Shown piece after piece: positions 18,687-28,488 of a DNA stretch of 64,000 nucleotides. The notes below the pieces were generated by a model. That model saw only the letters and a list, made by a program, of their open reading frames with translations. It was not told the DNA's origin and ran no database searches. The position numbers and the translations under genes were made by a program. The stretch covers positions 620,001 to 684,000 of the forward strand of contig NZ_JAIVKJ010000002.1 of NCBI RefSeq assembly GCF_020524885.1, in the 5' to 3' direction. Source of the stretch: Microbulbifer elongatus. GTDB lineage: Bacteria; Pseudomonadota; Gammaproteobacteria; Pseudomonadales; Cellvibrionaceae. Each line of letters opens with the position of its first letter. Positions within the stretch are counted from its first letter, which is position 1.

Positions 18687-19049
18687 ATGAAAGCATTAGT
18701 CTGGTTGATTGGCATCGCGATAACCGCAATGTCTGTGCTGGTTATTCTGAAACCACAAATCGCCCGGGATATCGGCGAGCGGATGAACCCGCAGATGTAT
18801 TATTTTGGCTGTTGGGCGCGCATCGTGATCGGTATTGTGTTCCTGCTAATCTCGGATACCCGCAGCTGGGGTACCTTGTTCAATGTGCTGGGTATTCTGT
18901 TGGTGATCATTGGTGCCTATGCGCTACAGGCAGGTTTTGAACGTACCCGTGAACTGGTGCTGGGCATAGTGCACGGCAATGAAAACTTGGTGCGCATCGC
19001 CGGTGGCGCCGGTGTGCTGATCGGAATCCTGCTGATCTCCGCTACCTGA
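18687..19049 (+). CDS. Small integral membrane protein, unknown function
   Basis: 120 residues with about four hydrophobic segments: residues 1-24 (LVWLIGIAITAMSVLVIL), 45-58 (IVIGIVFLLIS), 65-83 (LFNVLGILLVIIGAYAL) and 103-119 (AGGAGVLIGILLI). It begins 13 bp after rsmE with AACAGGGAAACATCT as leader. No motif for enzymatic or transport function is seen. Its place in the rsmE-HAD run suggests cotranscription only. Confidence 0.75.
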   Translation: MKALVWLIGIAITAMSVLVILKPQIARDIGERMNPQMYYFGCWARIVIGIVFLLISDTRSWGTLFNVLGILLVIIGAYALQAGFERTRELVLGIVHGNENLVRIAGGAGVLIGILLISAT

Positions 19050-19066
19050 CCGAATAAGGAAGTTTG

Positions 19067-19726
19067 ATGGACAACCCGTTTGCGCAAACGCGTTTGGTGA
19101 TTTTCGATTGCGATGGCGTGCTGGTGGATAGCGAAACCATTGTCTGCCGGGTAGTGGCAGAGGAAATGACCAAGCTGGGCATGCCTGCGACTGTAGAAGA
19201 ACTGGACGAACAGTTCAGCGGACGTCCTACCCAGGACTGTATTTTAGATATAGAGACTCGCTACGGCGGGCCGTTGCCGCAATCCTATTTCAATGTCACA
19301 GAGCGACGTATCCGCGAAGCCTTCCATACCGAACTGGAGGCGGTAGCCGGTATTCACGAAGTGCTGGAAAAACTGCAGTCCACCGACTTGCAGACCTGTG
19401 TGGCCTCCTCCGGCCCGCACGCGAAAATGCAGATCACCCTGAACAAGACCGGCCTGTGGGAATATTTTGACGGGCGCATATACAGTGCCGACGATGTGGG
19501 CCGCGGAAAACCCTGGCCCGACCTGTTTCTACACAGCGCGGCCCAGTTTGATATCGCACCGGAGCGTTGTCTGGTGGTCGAGGATTCCATTGCCGGGGTA
19601 AAGGCTGCGGTGAGCGCGGGGATGCCGGTGATCGGCTACAGTCAAAACGGCGCGCGCGCGCGTCAGCTGGAAGCCGAGGGAGCACGGGTCATCAACGATA
19701 TGCAGTTGCTGTTGGACTATTTTTGA
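19067..19726 (+). CDS. HAD-superfamily phosphatase (YieH / beta-phosphoglucomutase-like)
   Basis: 219 residues from ATG 19067, with AAGGAAG before it; a TTG directly upstream is the other option. HAD motif I is FDCDGVLVDSE, motif II VASSGPHAK, motif III Lys in GRGKPWPDLF and motif IV VVEDSIAGVKAAVSAGM. The helical cap between motifs I and II places it in subclass I with YieH and GS1-type sugar-phosphate phosphatases. A small phosphorylated sugar is the probable substrate. It follows the membrane protein by 17 bp. Confidence 0.88.
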   Translation: MDNPFAQTRLVIFDCDGVLVDSETIVCRVVAEEMTKLGMPATVEELDEQFSGRPTQDCILDIETRYGGPLPQSYFNVTERRIREAFHTELEAVAGIHEVLEKLQSTDLQTCVASSGPHAKMQITLNKTGLWEYFDGRIYSADDVGRGKPWPDLFLHSAAQFDIAPERCLVVEDSIAGVKAAVSAGMPVIGYSQNGARARQLEAEGARVINDMQLLLDYF

Positions 19727-19759
19727 CGTTTGAATCTGATAGTTAGGGAGAGACTTGGA

Positions 19760-19924
19760 GTGAGCCGGATAAAACGAACACTGATCGCCTTTGTCTGCCT
19801 GTTTGCAGCGATTGCCTGTTATGTTTTCGGCATCCCCGTAGGCGGGGTTGTTTTTCTTGTATTGGGGGTGGTGCTCGAAGGTATTTTCTGGTTTCAGCTG
19901 TTCCGCCGCAGGCGGGACAGCTGA
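19760..19924 (+). CDS. Very small two-helix membrane protein
   Basis: 54 residues from GTG 19760, with AGGGAG 9 nt upstream; an earlier TTG at 19730 overlaps the previous gene's end and is less likely. It has a basic start (SRIKRT), two hydrophobic helices (LIAFVCLFAAIACYVFG and GGVVFLVLGVVLEGIFWFQLF) and a basic end RRRRDS. This fits the positive-inside rule for a hairpin with both ends in the cytoplasm. No recognised family. It sits at the end of the rsmE run. Confidence 0.6.
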   Translation: MSRIKRTLIAFVCLFAAIACYVFGIPVGGVVFLVLGVVLEGIFWFQLFRRRRDS

Positions 19925-19948
19925 AATTCGATGATTCAATTCACCTGA

Positions 19949-20701
19949 TCACTGGGTCAGGCGGATATCCACCGAGGCGCTGCGTCGGGTATCCTTGTCA
20001 TCCACGAAGGTACGGGTGTAACGCACCTGATTGACGCCACTGGCGATCAGTTCATTGACCAGTCCAGGCGGCAACTCAACGGTTTCCTTCAGGGTACTCT
20101 TTCCTTCCGCCACTAATGGGCGAGCCACTTCGTAAACCACCCTGTCACCCACCAGAAACTGGCCGCTCTCCGATACGGCATTGATACTCCCAATATCACC
20201 GTTCAGGTTCCACGCCAGCATCATTTGTCTGGACTTGCCGCTCACTGTTTGTGAAGGTGGGGAGGCTTCTACCTGCGCCAGCCGGCCGCTCGCATCCAGG
20301 TCAAACAGAATATGATTGGAAAGACTGCCGGCAGCTCCGGCGAATACACGGCGATAGCCGACTCGACGCACACCTTTGGCGTGCCAGCTGCGTGCCTGCT
20401 CCGGCGAGATTTGCACCACCTCAGTGACTTCCCCGCGGTCGCCACTGAACTCAAGAATCTGGTCGACTACCGCCAGCTCTTTATTGTTATCCAGATTGAC
20501 GAAGACTCCTCGGGGCGAAGCGGCACCACCTTTGCTCGCTACGCGCCAGGTCACGGTTTCCCGGTAGCCCTCGTTTGCATTAAGCCAGCCGTCACCCGGA
20601 TCTACGGTGACGATTTGCTGGGCATTGACCGAGGAGCCCATCACTGCCGCAATCACGATTGCGATAGCACCGAGTATCGTCAGTATTAATTGTTTGTTCA
20701 T
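19949..20701 (-). CDS. Secreted protein of unknown function
   Basis: 250 residues from ATG 20701, chosen because MNKQLILTILGAIAIVIAAVMGSSVNAQQ is a textbook signal peptide with cleavage after NAQ or AQQ. The rest looks like two similar beta-rich halves: RETVTWRVASKG with RRVGYRRVFAGAAGS, and VVYEVARPLVAEG with NQVRYTRTFVDDKDT. These shared V-x-Y-x-R-x-F elements suggest an internal duplication. No catalytic motif. It is convergent with the small membrane protein and divergent from the OmpA-like lipoprotein gene. Confidence 0.7.
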   Translation of the reverse strand: MNKQLILTILGAIAIVIAAVMGSSVNAQQIVTVDPGDGWLNANEGYRETVTWRVASKGGAASPRGVFVNLDNNKELAVVDQILEFSGDRGEVTEVVQISPEQARSWHAKGVRRVGYRRVFAGAAGSLSNHILFDLDASGRLAQVEASPPSQTVSGKSRQMMLAWNLNGDIGSINAVSESGQFLVGDRVVYEVARPLVAEGKSTLKETVELPPGLVNELIASGVNQVRYTRTFVDDKDTRRSASVDIRLTQ

Positions 20702-20964
20702 CGCGGCCTCCCGGGGAGTGCAGGTATTCGTACAGGGTAGGGTCTCTCCGATCATCTCAGAAATTGCGCGTCACGACTATTGCCGCACGTTCGGCCCACG
20801 AGATCCGTACATGAACCGTTTCTTTCAGCATTACGGATTGCCAATCAGCGATTCTAAAATACTGCGGACGTTTATACCTAAACTCGAAACGACGGTTCGC
20901 TTGTCGTTGCTTGAGTCACTGGTTTTTAGGCAACTTTCTTAAGCACCCAAGAGGAGCTGGCCCC

Positions 20965-21585
20965 ATGCCTGCACCCCTTTTCGCTATCCATCGTAATCGT
21001 TCGCGCTCATTGCTTGTCTTGATACCGGCGCTGCTGCTCACAGGGTGCCCGGACCCTACCAAGAAATACACCCTTGATCCGCGGGATCTTGTCACTGGTG
21101 GGCTGGGAGAGCGAACTGCGCGTGAGGCCGCGCCTTTTGGTGACGACATGGTGCGTTACCTGATGGGGCAGGCACGGGAACAAGGCGATACTTTCGTACT
21201 GAATGTAGATTTCGAGCCCGGCGGCTTCGCGCCCAAGATGGATACCCTCACCGATATCGAAGCCCTGCTGGTCATTATGCGGGACTTTCCGGCATTGAAA
21301 ATCGTCGTGGAGGGGCATACGGATAATGCCGGCGACCCTAAGAAAAACCGTAAACTGTCACAGTGGCGCGCCAACTGGGTGAAGCAGTTTTTGCTGGAGC
21401 GCGGTATTGCCGAGGCGAGAGTGGAAGCCGCCGGTCTCGGTGATTCCGACCCGATCGCGGATAATGAAACCCAGCGCGGCCGGGAAAAAAATCGCCGGTT
21501 AGTCGTGCGTGTTGTGGACTTCGATGGCAAGCCGCTTAAGGTTCAGCTAAATCGCGAAAAGAAAGCGCGACCCGCAAACCCCTGA
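20965..21585 (+). CDS. OmpA-family lipoprotein (peptidoglycan-binding)
   Basis: 206 residues from ATG 20965 (GAGGAG upstream; 18 extra codons could be read from 20911). The signal LLVLIPALLLTGC ends in a lipobox with Cys, so the mature protein is probably lipid-anchored. The C-terminal OmpA domain has the diaminopimelate-contact motif VVEGHTDNAGDPKKNRKLSQ and WRANWVKQFLLERGI, then REKNRRLVVRV. Such proteins tie the outer membrane to peptidoglycan. There is no barrel, so this is a Pal-like or YiaD-like protein. It stands alone on this strand. Confidence 0.88.
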   Translation: MPAPLFAIHRNRSRSLLVLIPALLLTGCPDPTKKYTLDPRDLVTGGLGERTAREAAPFGDDMVRYLMGQAREQGDTFVLNVDFEPGGFAPKMDTLTDIEALLVIMRDFPALKIVVEGHTDNAGDPKKNRKLSQWRANWVKQFLLERGIAEARVEAAGLGDSDPIADNETQRGREKNRRLVVRVVDFDGKPLKVQLNREKKARPANP

Positions 21586-21704
21586 CCTATCCAACGCGGA
21601 GCACTTGCCCACCGGAAACCGCGGGGGGTAATGACCTGACGCCTGAACGACTACCATTGGGAATGGCTTCCCGGGCTCTGGGTTCATGTCTGCGTTCATG
21701 GAAA

Positions 21705-23711
21705 CTAGCCTTTTTTTGCTAGATACCAAAAGCAAATTGCGAGCCCCCCCAGGCCGAGCCACGGCGCCAGGGCAAAGTCACCAATATAGGGCACCTTGCC
21801 CGGTGCGCTCACCGCGAGGACAGCAACGAGTACCCCCATTAAAGCCTCACCGGTAATCAGGCCCGAAGCCAGCAGCAAGCCATCGCCTTCAGTCTCTTGG
21901 GGTTGCCCATGGGACTGGCGGCGCTTGCGCTGCCAGTGCGCCAATAGGCCGCCGAGGAAGATCGGGATTGACAGTCCCAGAGGCAAATAAACACCTACGG
22001 CCACTGCGAGTACCGGGAATCGGAACTCGGCCCCGCGTTTTTTCTGTATCTGATCCAGCGCGATAAGCAGTACTGCCAAGCCAAAGCCAATAAAGATAAA
22101 GTTCCACTCGATACCCGCACCAAAAATCCCGGTTGAAAGATCACGCATCAGGCTCGCCTGGGGCGCGGAAAGCGGAACTGCTCCGGGATTTACCGGGCTC
22201 GCCCGGCCTATGCCGTAGCCCTGGTCGAGAATGGATAGTACCAACGGAATGGCCCCGGCGGCAGCGACCACACCAACAAGCTGGAAAACCTGCTGGCGCC
22301 AGGGGGTGGCGCCGAGAATATGTCCGCATTTGAGGTCTTGCATATTGTCGCCAGCGATGGCGGCGGCGGAACAGATCATGCCTGCCAGGTACATAACCGC
22401 GATGGGGCCGAGTCGTCCCGCGATTCCCTCGTTCCCCATCAGTTGCAACAGGATCAGCGCCGAGACGATCACCGTGGCGATGGTTACACCACTGATTGGA
22501 TTGTTACTGGAACCCACTAGGCCAGCCATATACCCTGCCACCGAGGCGAAGATGAATCCCAGTACCAGCATCAGTGCCGACATGATGGCGGCAATCCAGA
22601 AGCGGCTTGGGAAGCCGTCCAGGGCGTGCAGGAAAATGAAATACAGCGGCACTGCGGACAGCAATACCAGCAGGCTGACGTAGGGAATGGGCATATCCTG
22701 CTCGGTGCGCAGCGGTATCTGGCCCGCTTTCGCCTGCCGGTGCGCACGCAGGGAGGCCTTGACGCCATCTACCAATGGTCGTGCCAGGGTGATCAGTGAC
22801 CAGACGCCGCCGACCATCATGGCGCCCACACCGATGCGTCGGCACTGTTGCCAGGAGGCGTTGGCAAGGTTGTCCCAGTCTTGTGCGCTCCAGCCACTCA
22901 TATCGCCGCTGACACCGGCGAGCTGCCGAAGCTCCTCTCCATTTATCAACCAGTTAATCGGCACGCCGATCAGGGTGCCGATCACCCCGCCGATAAAAAC
23001 CAGCACGGCCACGTTCAGTCCAACGATGTAGCCCACCCCGAGTAGTGCTGGGCTGAGGGTGATATTGCCGGTAAACAGCCAGTGGCCGCCGAGCCAGCTC
23101 TTGGTGGCGGCGACGCCCCCGGCCAGCAGGCCAACACCGGATTCAAGCATTTTGATCAGGCCGCCGAGCCCGGCGGCGCGCAACAGCAAGTGCAGGCCAC
23201 GCTTGGCCTCTTTGTTGGGGCGGTATTCAGGGTGATCTTTGTCGGTTTCGATACCGCCGGTCTTTAGCACCTGCGCAGTCGCCACACCTTCGGGGAATGC
23301 CAGCTCGGTTTCCACGATCAGGGCTCGCCGCAGGGGAATGGTAAATGCCACACCGAGCAGGCCGCCGAGAATGCCGATCAGGGTCAGGGTGCTCCAGTGG
23401 TAACCGCTCCAGGCACCCATCATCACCAGTGCCGGCATGGTGAAGATGATCCCCGCCGCCAGTGATTCACCGGCAGAGGCGGAGGTCTGCACCATATTGT
23501 TTTCAAGGATGGTGGATCGTCGGAACAGCCGCAGTATCCCCATGGAGGTGGCGGCAGCGGGAATGGAAGCCGAAACCGTAAGGCCGACCAGCAGGCCGAT
23601 ATAGGCATTGGCGGCCGAGAGCACTGCGGAGAGCAAGGCGCCGAGGATTAGAGCCTTAAGCGTTAGCTCATTGAGTATCTGATCGGCGGGTACAAGAGGA
23701 CGGTCGGCCAT
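21705..23711 (-). CDS. OPT-family oligopeptide transporter
   Basis: 668 residues with about 14-16 membrane helices spread over the whole length, for example LKALILGALLSAVLSAANAY at the start. Typical bacterial OPT features include NAYIGLLVGLTVSASIPAA near the N-terminus, FPEGVATAQVLKTGG, and AGDNMQDLKCGHILGATPWRQQ near the middle. OPT proteins import small peptides or metal-chelate peptides with protons; bacterial substrates are largely unknown. It is a single gene. The region upstream ends at the metF terminator. Confidence 0.9.
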   Translation of the reverse strand: MADRPLVPADQILNELTLKALILGALLSAVLSAANAYIGLLVGLTVSASIPAAATSMGILRLFRRSTILENNMVQTSASAGESLAAGIIFTMPALVMMGAWSGYHWSTLTLIGILGGLLGVAFTIPLRRALIVETELAFPEGVATAQVLKTGGIETDKDHPEYRPNKEAKRGLHLLLRAAGLGGLIKMLESGVGLLAGGVAATKSWLGGHWLFTGNITLSPALLGVGYIVGLNVAVLVFIGGVIGTLIGVPINWLINGEELRQLAGVSGDMSGWSAQDWDNLANASWQQCRRIGVGAMMVGGVWSLITLARPLVDGVKASLRAHRQAKAGQIPLRTEQDMPIPYVSLLVLLSAVPLYFIFLHALDGFPSRFWIAAIMSALMLVLGFIFASVAGYMAGLVGSSNNPISGVTIATVIVSALILLQLMGNEGIAGRLGPIAVMYLAGMICSAAAIAGDNMQDLKCGHILGATPWRQQVFQLVGVVAAAGAIPLVLSILDQGYGIGRASPVNPGAVPLSAPQASLMRDLSTGIFGAGIEWNFIFIGFGLAVLLIALDQIQKKRGAEFRFPVLAVAVGVYLPLGLSIPIFLGGLLAHWQRKRRQSHGQPQETEGDGLLLASGLITGEALMGVLVAVLAVSAPGKVPYIGDFALAPWLGLGGLAICFWYLAKKG

Positions 23712-23753
23712 AAACAATTCCGTGTTGTTAGGCGTTTATGTCTCTTTAGATAG

Positions 23754-23781
23754 CAAAAAAAGGGGCAGTCTGCCCCTTTTT
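23754..23781 (-). terminator. Intrinsic terminator downstream of metF
   Basis: AAAAAGGGGCAG and CTGCCCCTTTTT form a long stem over a very short loop, with A/T runs on both sides. It lies 33 bp past the end of metF and just upstream of the OPT start, so it ends the SAM-cycle operon and may also work in the other direction. Confidence 0.88.
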
Positions 23782-23813
23782 ATCCTGAATACTTGCGTTC
23801 TCTTTATAAAAAC

Positions 23814-24656
23814 TCAGTTCGCGCTCTGCTCGATCTCCAGTGCGTTCAGGATACTTGCGGTCGGCTCCACCTGGTTCATGGTGTAAAAGTGCAGCCCCGG
23901 TGCGCCGCCTTCCAGCAGCGTTTCACACAGATCGGTAACGATCTCCAGCCCCAGCTTTTTTATGTCTTCCGGGTCGCGGTAGCTTTCCATGCGGTATTTC
24001 AGCCAACGTGGAATTTCGGCACCGCAGTTGCGGGAGAAGCGTGCAAGGTTGGTGAAGTTGGTGATCGGCATGATGCCCGGATAAATGGGCGCGTTGATAC
24101 CGGCCTTTTCACACTGGTCCAGGAAGTAGAAATAGGCATCCGGGTTGTAAAAGTACTGGGTCAGCGCGCTGTTCGCCCCCGCCTCAAACTTGCCCTTGAG
24201 GAAGCGGATATCGGCGTCGTAGCTTTCTGCTTCCGGGTGGATTTCCGGGTAGGCGGCTACTTCCAGGTGGAAGTGTTCGCCGTAGTGACGACGGATAAAT
24301 GCCACCAGCTCATTCGCGTAAACCAGCTGCGCCACTGAACCCATACCGGAGGGGATATCACCGCGCAGGGCAACGATGCGATCGACCCCGGCTTCCTTGT
24401 AGCGCTCCAGCAGGCCGAGTACGGTTTCCTCGTTGTCGCCGCCGAAAGAAAGGTGCGGGGCGATGGAGATACCGTCCCGGCGCAGGCTGGTAACGATGTT
24501 AGCGGTAGTGTCACGGGTAGTACCGCCGGCACCGTAGGTCAGCGAGAAAAACGCGGGGTTGAATGCCTGCAGTTTCTCGCGGGTGTTGTACAGCTTTTCC
24601 CGACCCTGTTCGGTTTTCGGCGGGAAAAATTCGAAGCTGATACGTAAATCACTCAT
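23814..24656 (-). CDS. metF: 5,10-methylenetetrahydrofolate reductase
   Basis: 280 residues. The N-terminus RISFEFFPPKTEQGREKLYNT carries the catalytic Glu of the MetF family. FSLTYGAGGTTRDTT, VALRGDIP and FYNPDAYFYFLDQCEKAGI are family blocks. The flavoenzyme reduces methylene-THF to methyl-THF, the methyl donor for homocysteine. It is the last gene of sahR-metK-ahcY-metF, where it closes the methionine/SAM cycle by supplying the methyl group. It starts 68 bp after ahcY, across a stable hairpin. Confidence 0.96.
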   Translation of the reverse strand: MSDLRISFEFFPPKTEQGREKLYNTREKLQAFNPAFFSLTYGAGGTTRDTTANIVTSLRRDGISIAPHLSFGGDNEETVLGLLERYKEAGVDRIVALRGDIPSGMGSVAQLVYANELVAFIRRHYGEHFHLEVAAYPEIHPEAESYDADIRFLKGKFEAGANSALTQYFYNPDAYFYFLDQCEKAGINAPIYPGIMPITNFTNLARFSRNCGAEIPRWLKYRMESYRDPEDIKKLGLEIVTDLCETLLEGGAPGLHFYTMNQVEPTASILNALEIEQSAN

Positions 24657-24680
24657 TGTTCTGTTCCATTCCCTCGGCTT

Positions 24681-24710
24681 GCTGGCCCCGGGAATGAGTC
24701 CGGGGCCAGC
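24681..24710 (-). other. Intercistronic hairpin, ahcY-metF
   Basis: GCTGGCCCCGG and CCGGGGCCAGC form a perfect 11-bp stem around an 8-nt loop in the 68-bp gap. No T run follows on the minus strand, so it is more likely an mRNA-stability or processing element than a terminator. Confidence 0.55.
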
Positions 24711-24724
24711 ATCGCAAAGGTCAA

Positions 24725-26110
24725 TTAATACTTGTAGCTTTCCGGCTTGTAGGGGCCATCAACGGATACACCGATGTATTTGGCCTGGTCTTCGGTCATG
24801 CGGGTAATCACACCGCCAAAGCCTTCCACCATGTACTTGGCCACTTCCTCGTCCAGGTGTTTCGGCAGCACTTTTACGTAGAGTGCAGAAACTTTCTGGT
24901 CCGCGGGCAGGTCGGCAAACTTTTCGTTGTACAGGTGGATCTGTGCCAGCACCTGGTTGGCGAAGGAGCCGTCCATAATGCGGCTGGGGTGGCCGGTGGC
25001 GTTGCCGAGGTTCACCAGGCGGCCCTCGGACAGCAGCAGCAGGTGGTCATTGGTTGCTGCGTCGCGCACGATTTTGTGCACCTGCGGTTTTACTTCCTGC
25101 CACTCCCAGTTCGCACGCATAAATGCGGTGTCGATTTCGTTGTCAAAGTGACCGATGTTGGAAACCACGGCGCCGGACTTCAGTGCCTTCAGCATGTTGG
25201 CGTCGCAAACGTTGACGTTGCCGGTGGTGGTCACGATCAGGTCGGTATTGGCCAGCAGTTCCTTGTTGATGCAGGACTCGCTGCCGTCGTTCACACCGTT
25301 GATGTAAGGGGATACCAGCTCGAAGCCGTCCATACAGGCCTGCATGGCACAGATGGGGTCAACCTCGGTTACTTTTACGATCATGCCTTCCTGGCGCAGG
25401 GAAGCGGCAGAGCCCTTGCCCACGTCACCGTAGCCAATAACCAGCGCTTTCTTACCTGACAGCAGGTGGTCGGTACCGCGTTTGATGGCATCGTTCAGGC
25501 TGTGGCGACAGCCGTATTTGTTGTCGTTCTTGCTCTTGGTGACAGCGTCATTCACATTGATCGCGGGTACTTTCAATGTACCGGCTTTCAGCATGTCCTG
25601 CAGGCGGTGTACACCGGTGGTGGTTTCTTCACTGATGCCGTGACAGTTGTCCAGCAGTTGCGGGTATTTGCGGTGCAGCAGCTCAGTCAGGTCGCCACCG
25701 TCGTCCAGAATCATGTTCGGCTGCCAGCCGGCAACATCAGCGCCGATGGTGCGCTCGAGGCACCATTCGTACTCTTCTTCGGTCTCGCCTTTCCACGCAA
25801 AAACCGGAATGCCGGAAGCGGCGATGGCGGCTGCGGCGTGATCCTGGGTGGAGAAAATGTTGCACGAGGACCAACGCACTTCAGCGCCCAGCGCTACCAG
25901 GGTTTCGATCAGCACCGCGGTCTGGATGGTCATGTGGATACAGCCCATGATGCGGGCGCCTGCCAGCGGCTGCTCTGCGCGGTACTTTTCACGCAGGGTG
26001 ATCAGTGCGGGCATTTCGCCTTCGGCGATTTCAATTTCCATGCGGCCCCAATCGGCCAGGGAAATGTCAGCTACTTTGAAGTCTTTAAATTCGGTGCTCA
26101 TCTGGTTCAT
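24725..26110 (-). CDS. ahcY: S-adenosylhomocysteine hydrolase
   Basis: 461 residues; a second ATG lies three codons in, so either start is possible. Family marks include [15 protein letters not shown] (substrate region), NLLHRKYP-like spacing in the middle, [20 protein letters not shown] (NAD-binding Rossmann loop), and the C-terminal [11 protein letters not shown] with the conserved Lys and Tyr that close the NAD site. The enzyme splits SAH to adenosine and homocysteine, which relieves product inhibition of methyltransferases. It is the third gene of the SahR-controlled operon. Confidence 0.97.
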   Translation of the reverse strand: MNQMSTEFKDFKVADISLADWGRMEIEIAEGEMPALITLREKYRAEQPLAGARIMGCIHMTIQTAVLIETLVALGAEVRWSSCNIFSTQDHAAAAIAASGIPVFAWKGETEEEYEWCLERTIGADVAGWQPNMILDDGGDLTELLHRKYPQLLDNCHGISEETTTGVHRLQDMLKAGTLKVPAINVNDAVTKSKNDNKYGCRHSLNDAIKRGTDHLLSGKKALVIGYGDVGKGSAASLRQEGMIVKVTEVDPICAMQACMDGFELVSPYINGVNDGSESCINKELLANTDLIVTTTGNVNVCDANMLKALKSGAVVSNIGHFDNEIDTAFMRANWEWQEVKPQVHKIVRDAATNDHLLLLSEGRLVNLGNATGHPSRIMDGSFANQVLAQIHLYNEKFADLPADQKVSALYVKVLPKHLDEEVAKYMVEGFGGVITRMTEDQAKYIGVSVDGPYKPESYKY

Positions 26111-26155
26111 TACCTAATTCTCTGAATTGTCGCTTTGGTTTTGCCAAGCGTATTG

Positions 26156-26174
26156 GGCGGGCTTGTGGCCCGCC
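26156..26174 (-). other. Intercistronic hairpin, metK-ahcY
   Basis: GGCGGGC and GCCCGCC pair around a 5-nt loop, 8 bp past the metK stop. No T run follows. It parallels the stronger hairpin in the ahcY-metF gap. Confidence 0.45.
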
Positions 26175-26182
26175 TGCTTCCA

Positions 26183-27403
26183 TTAAATACCTGCTTGCGC
26201 GCGCAGGGTCTCTGCCTTGTCGGTCTTTTCCCACGGGAAGGCAGTAAAAGTTTCGGTCTGCTCTTTGCTGTTGCTGTCGGTCCACTTGTAGGTGTGCTCG
26301 AACGGCTCGCGACCGAAGTGGCCGTAAGCAGCGGTGAGCTGGTACATCGGGTGCAGCAGGTCCAGCGCCTTGGAAATGGCGTAGGGACGCAGGTCGAAGT
26401 TTTCGCGCACCAGCTCGATCAGCTTCTCATCGCTTACCTTGCCGGTGCCGAAGGTATTGATCGACACGGAAGTCGGCTCGGCAACACCGATTGCGTAGGA
26501 CACCTGGATCTCACAGCGACTGGCGAGACCGGCCGCGACGATATTTTTCGCCACGTAGCGGCCGGCATAAGCCGCGGAGCGGTCCACCTTGGAAGGGTCC
26601 TTGCCGGAGAATGCGCCGCCACCGTGACGGGCAGAGCCACCGTAGGTATCGACGATGATCTTGCGTCCGGTGAGGCCGCAGTCGCCAACCGGTCCGCCGA
26701 TTACAAACTTGCCGGTGGGGTTGATGTGGAACTTGGTGTCTTCATGCAGCAGTTCTGCTGGCAGTACGTGGTGCACGATCAGCTCGAGTACCGCTTCTCG
26801 CAGGTCTTCCTGCGAAACTTCTTCGTTGTGCTGGGTGGATAGCACTACCGCATCGATCGCGCACGGCTTGCCGTTTTCGTCGTAGCGGAAAGTCACCTGG
26901 CTTTTCGCGTCCGGGCGCAGCCACGGCAGCAGGCCGGACTTGCGCGCTTCGGCCTGGCGTTCTACCAGGCGGTGTGCGTAGTAGATGGGGGAGGGCATAA
27001 AGGTCGGGGTTTCATCGGTGGCGTAGCCAAACATCAGGCCCTGGTCACCGGCGCCCTGGTCTTCCGGCTTCACCCGGTCCACGCCCTGGGCGATATCCAC
27101 AGACTGTTTGCCGATGACGTTGATGACACCGCAGGTCTCACCGTCGTAGCCGACATCGGAAGAGGTGTAGCCGATATCGGTAATTACTTTGCGCACCAGG
27201 TCTTCCAGGTCTACCCAGGCGGAGGTGCTGATTTCACCGGCGATTACGGCGATACCAGTCTTTACGAGGGTCTCACAGGCGACGCGCGCATTCTTGTCGC
27301 GCGCCAGCAGTGCGTCCAGTACCGCATCGGAAATCTGGTCGGCGATTTTATCCGGATGGCCTTCGGATACGGATTCCGAAGTAAAGATGCTGTATTCACT
27401 CAT
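26183..27403 (-). CDS. metK: S-adenosylmethionine synthetase
   Basis: 406 residues; ATG with GGAGAG upstream. Clear blocks: [19 protein letters not shown] (ATP-site His), [12 protein letters not shown] (the methionine adenosyltransferase hexapeptide region) and [20 protein letters not shown] (phosphate loop). It makes SAM from methionine and ATP. The protein is somewhat longer than E. coli MetK (384), mostly in the C-terminal half. It is the second gene of the operon; the 79-bp gap to sahR shows no SahR palindrome, so expression should come from the sahR promoter. Confidence 0.97.
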   Translation of the reverse strand: MSEYSIFTSESVSEGHPDKIADQISDAVLDALLARDKNARVACETLVKTGIAVIAGEISTSAWVDLEDLVRKVITDIGYTSSDVGYDGETCGVINVIGKQSVDIAQGVDRVKPEDQGAGDQGLMFGYATDETPTFMPSPIYYAHRLVERQAEARKSGLLPWLRPDAKSQVTFRYDENGKPCAIDAVVLSTQHNEEVSQEDLREAVLELIVHHVLPAELLHEDTKFHINPTGKFVIGGPVGDCGLTGRKIIVDTYGGSARHGGGAFSGKDPSKVDRSAAYAGRYVAKNIVAAGLASRCEIQVSYAIGVAEPTSVSINTFGTGKVSDEKLIELVRENFDLRPYAISKALDLLHPMYQLTAAYGHFGREPFEHTYKWTDSNSKEQTETFTAFPWEKTDKAETLRAQAGI

Positions 27404-27482
27404 TGTGTTCTCTCCAATTGCGCCGCAGGCGCTCCTTTTGCGCTTTCATGCGCTCCATATAGTTAGTCCGCTACTGGCGGTC

Positions 27483-28460
27483 TTAAACTTTCAAAAATTC
27501 TTGAATCTGGATCTGAAATCCGTTGCGCAGCGCACTGTGTACACTGCGCCCCTTTGACAGCCCGGCGTCGGCTGCCCATTCAACCAATTGCTGCGGCGCA
27601 AACCCCAGCCACAAATCCCCGCAGGCATCGCGCGCCCAGTCCTGGGCGTGATCGTGCAGCTCGGTAATCAACAGCTGGCCACCGGGCTTCAGTGATTTTT
27701 GCAGGTCGTGAAAGATCTGCGCGGGTTCCGGTGTGTGGTGCAACACCATGTTCACCACAATGCAATCCGAACTATCAGGCCGCGACGCCGCTGCACGGGT
27801 GTCATCGCAGACAAACTCGATATTTTGCAGGCCTTTCTCATCGGCAAAGGCCTGCGCCCGTTCCAGCATCGTCTTCGACAGGTCCAGCGCCGTCACCGTG
27901 CCAAAGCGGTTTGCCAGCTCCTCCAGGAACTCGCCCTCACCGGGGCCGACCTCAAGGGCGTGACGGCCCGGTTTCAGCAGCTGTGCTACCTGCGGACCGT
28001 AGACGCTATAACTGGCGATTAACTCCTGTTGTTCACGGAAGCGGTTGCCGTAGTCGGCGAAGAAGCGGCGTGAGGCCTCGGCGCGTTCGGCGGCAATGTG
28101 GGCCACGGTCGCCGCGCGGGTTTCCGTCAGCGGCAGCTGATCGAGGCCGTGAAACAGTTGTTGTAGCAGGTCGCTGCTTGCTGTGCGGCGATAGAACAGG
28201 TTGTTGCCCTCGCGGCGCTTGCTCACCAGCCCGGCCTGGGCCAGCACCTTTAAATGGTGCGAAAGGGCCGGCTGGCGCAGGTCAAAGATGCGACACAGCT
28301 CAAGCACGCTATAGGAGTCCTGCGCCAGCAGGCGCAGAATTTCCAGGCGCAGGGGGTCGCCAGCGGCCTTGAGGGTCGCCGCCAGTTGCGGAAGCTGGTC
28401 GCTGCTGTGCGTTTTGCCGCCCTCTGCGCTGTCGTCAGGGGCACTGTTGGAATCAAGCAT
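27483..28460 (-). CDS. sahR: SahR-type regulator: ArsR helix-turn-helix fused to a SAM-dependent methyltransferase fold
   Basis: 325 residues from ATG 28460. The N-terminal winged helix is ArsR-like (LRQPALSHHLKVLAQAGLVSKRREGNNLFYR, about 65-95). The C-terminal half is a class I methyltransferase (ALEVGPGEGEFLEELANRF, VTALDLSKTMLERAQ). This fusion, directly ahead of metK-ahcY-metF, is the layout of SahR, which senses S-adenosylhomocysteine and represses SAM-cycle genes in Proteobacteria. The methyltransferase fold is probably the sensor, although catalysis cannot be excluded. Two operator-like palindromes lie 29-74 bp upstream, so autoregulation is likely. No cysteine-pair metal site of classic ArsR was seen. 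Confidence 0.9.
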   Translation of the reverse strand: MLDSNSAPDDSAEGGKTHSSDQLPQLAATLKAAGDPLRLEILRLLAQDSYSVLELCRIFDLRQPALSHHLKVLAQAGLVSKRREGNNLFYRRTASSDLLQQLFHGLDQLPLTETRAATVAHIAAERAEASRRFFADYGNRFREQQELIASYSVYGPQVAQLLKPGRHALEVGPGEGEFLEELANRFGTVTALDLSKTMLERAQAFADEKGLQNIEFVCDDTRAAASRPDSSDCIVVNMVLHHTPEPAQIFHDLQKSLKPGGQLLITELHDHAQDWARDACGDLWLGFAPQQLVEWAADAGLSKGRSVHSALRNGFQIQIQEFLKV

Positions 28461-28488
28461 GACGGCGAGTCTAGCAGTGCTTCTGCCC

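Noticed and set aside
26111..26182. SAH riboswitch upstream of ahcY
   Set aside because: I looked for the conserved SAH-riboswitch core and found only a simple 7-bp hairpin; control by SahR explains the locus better.
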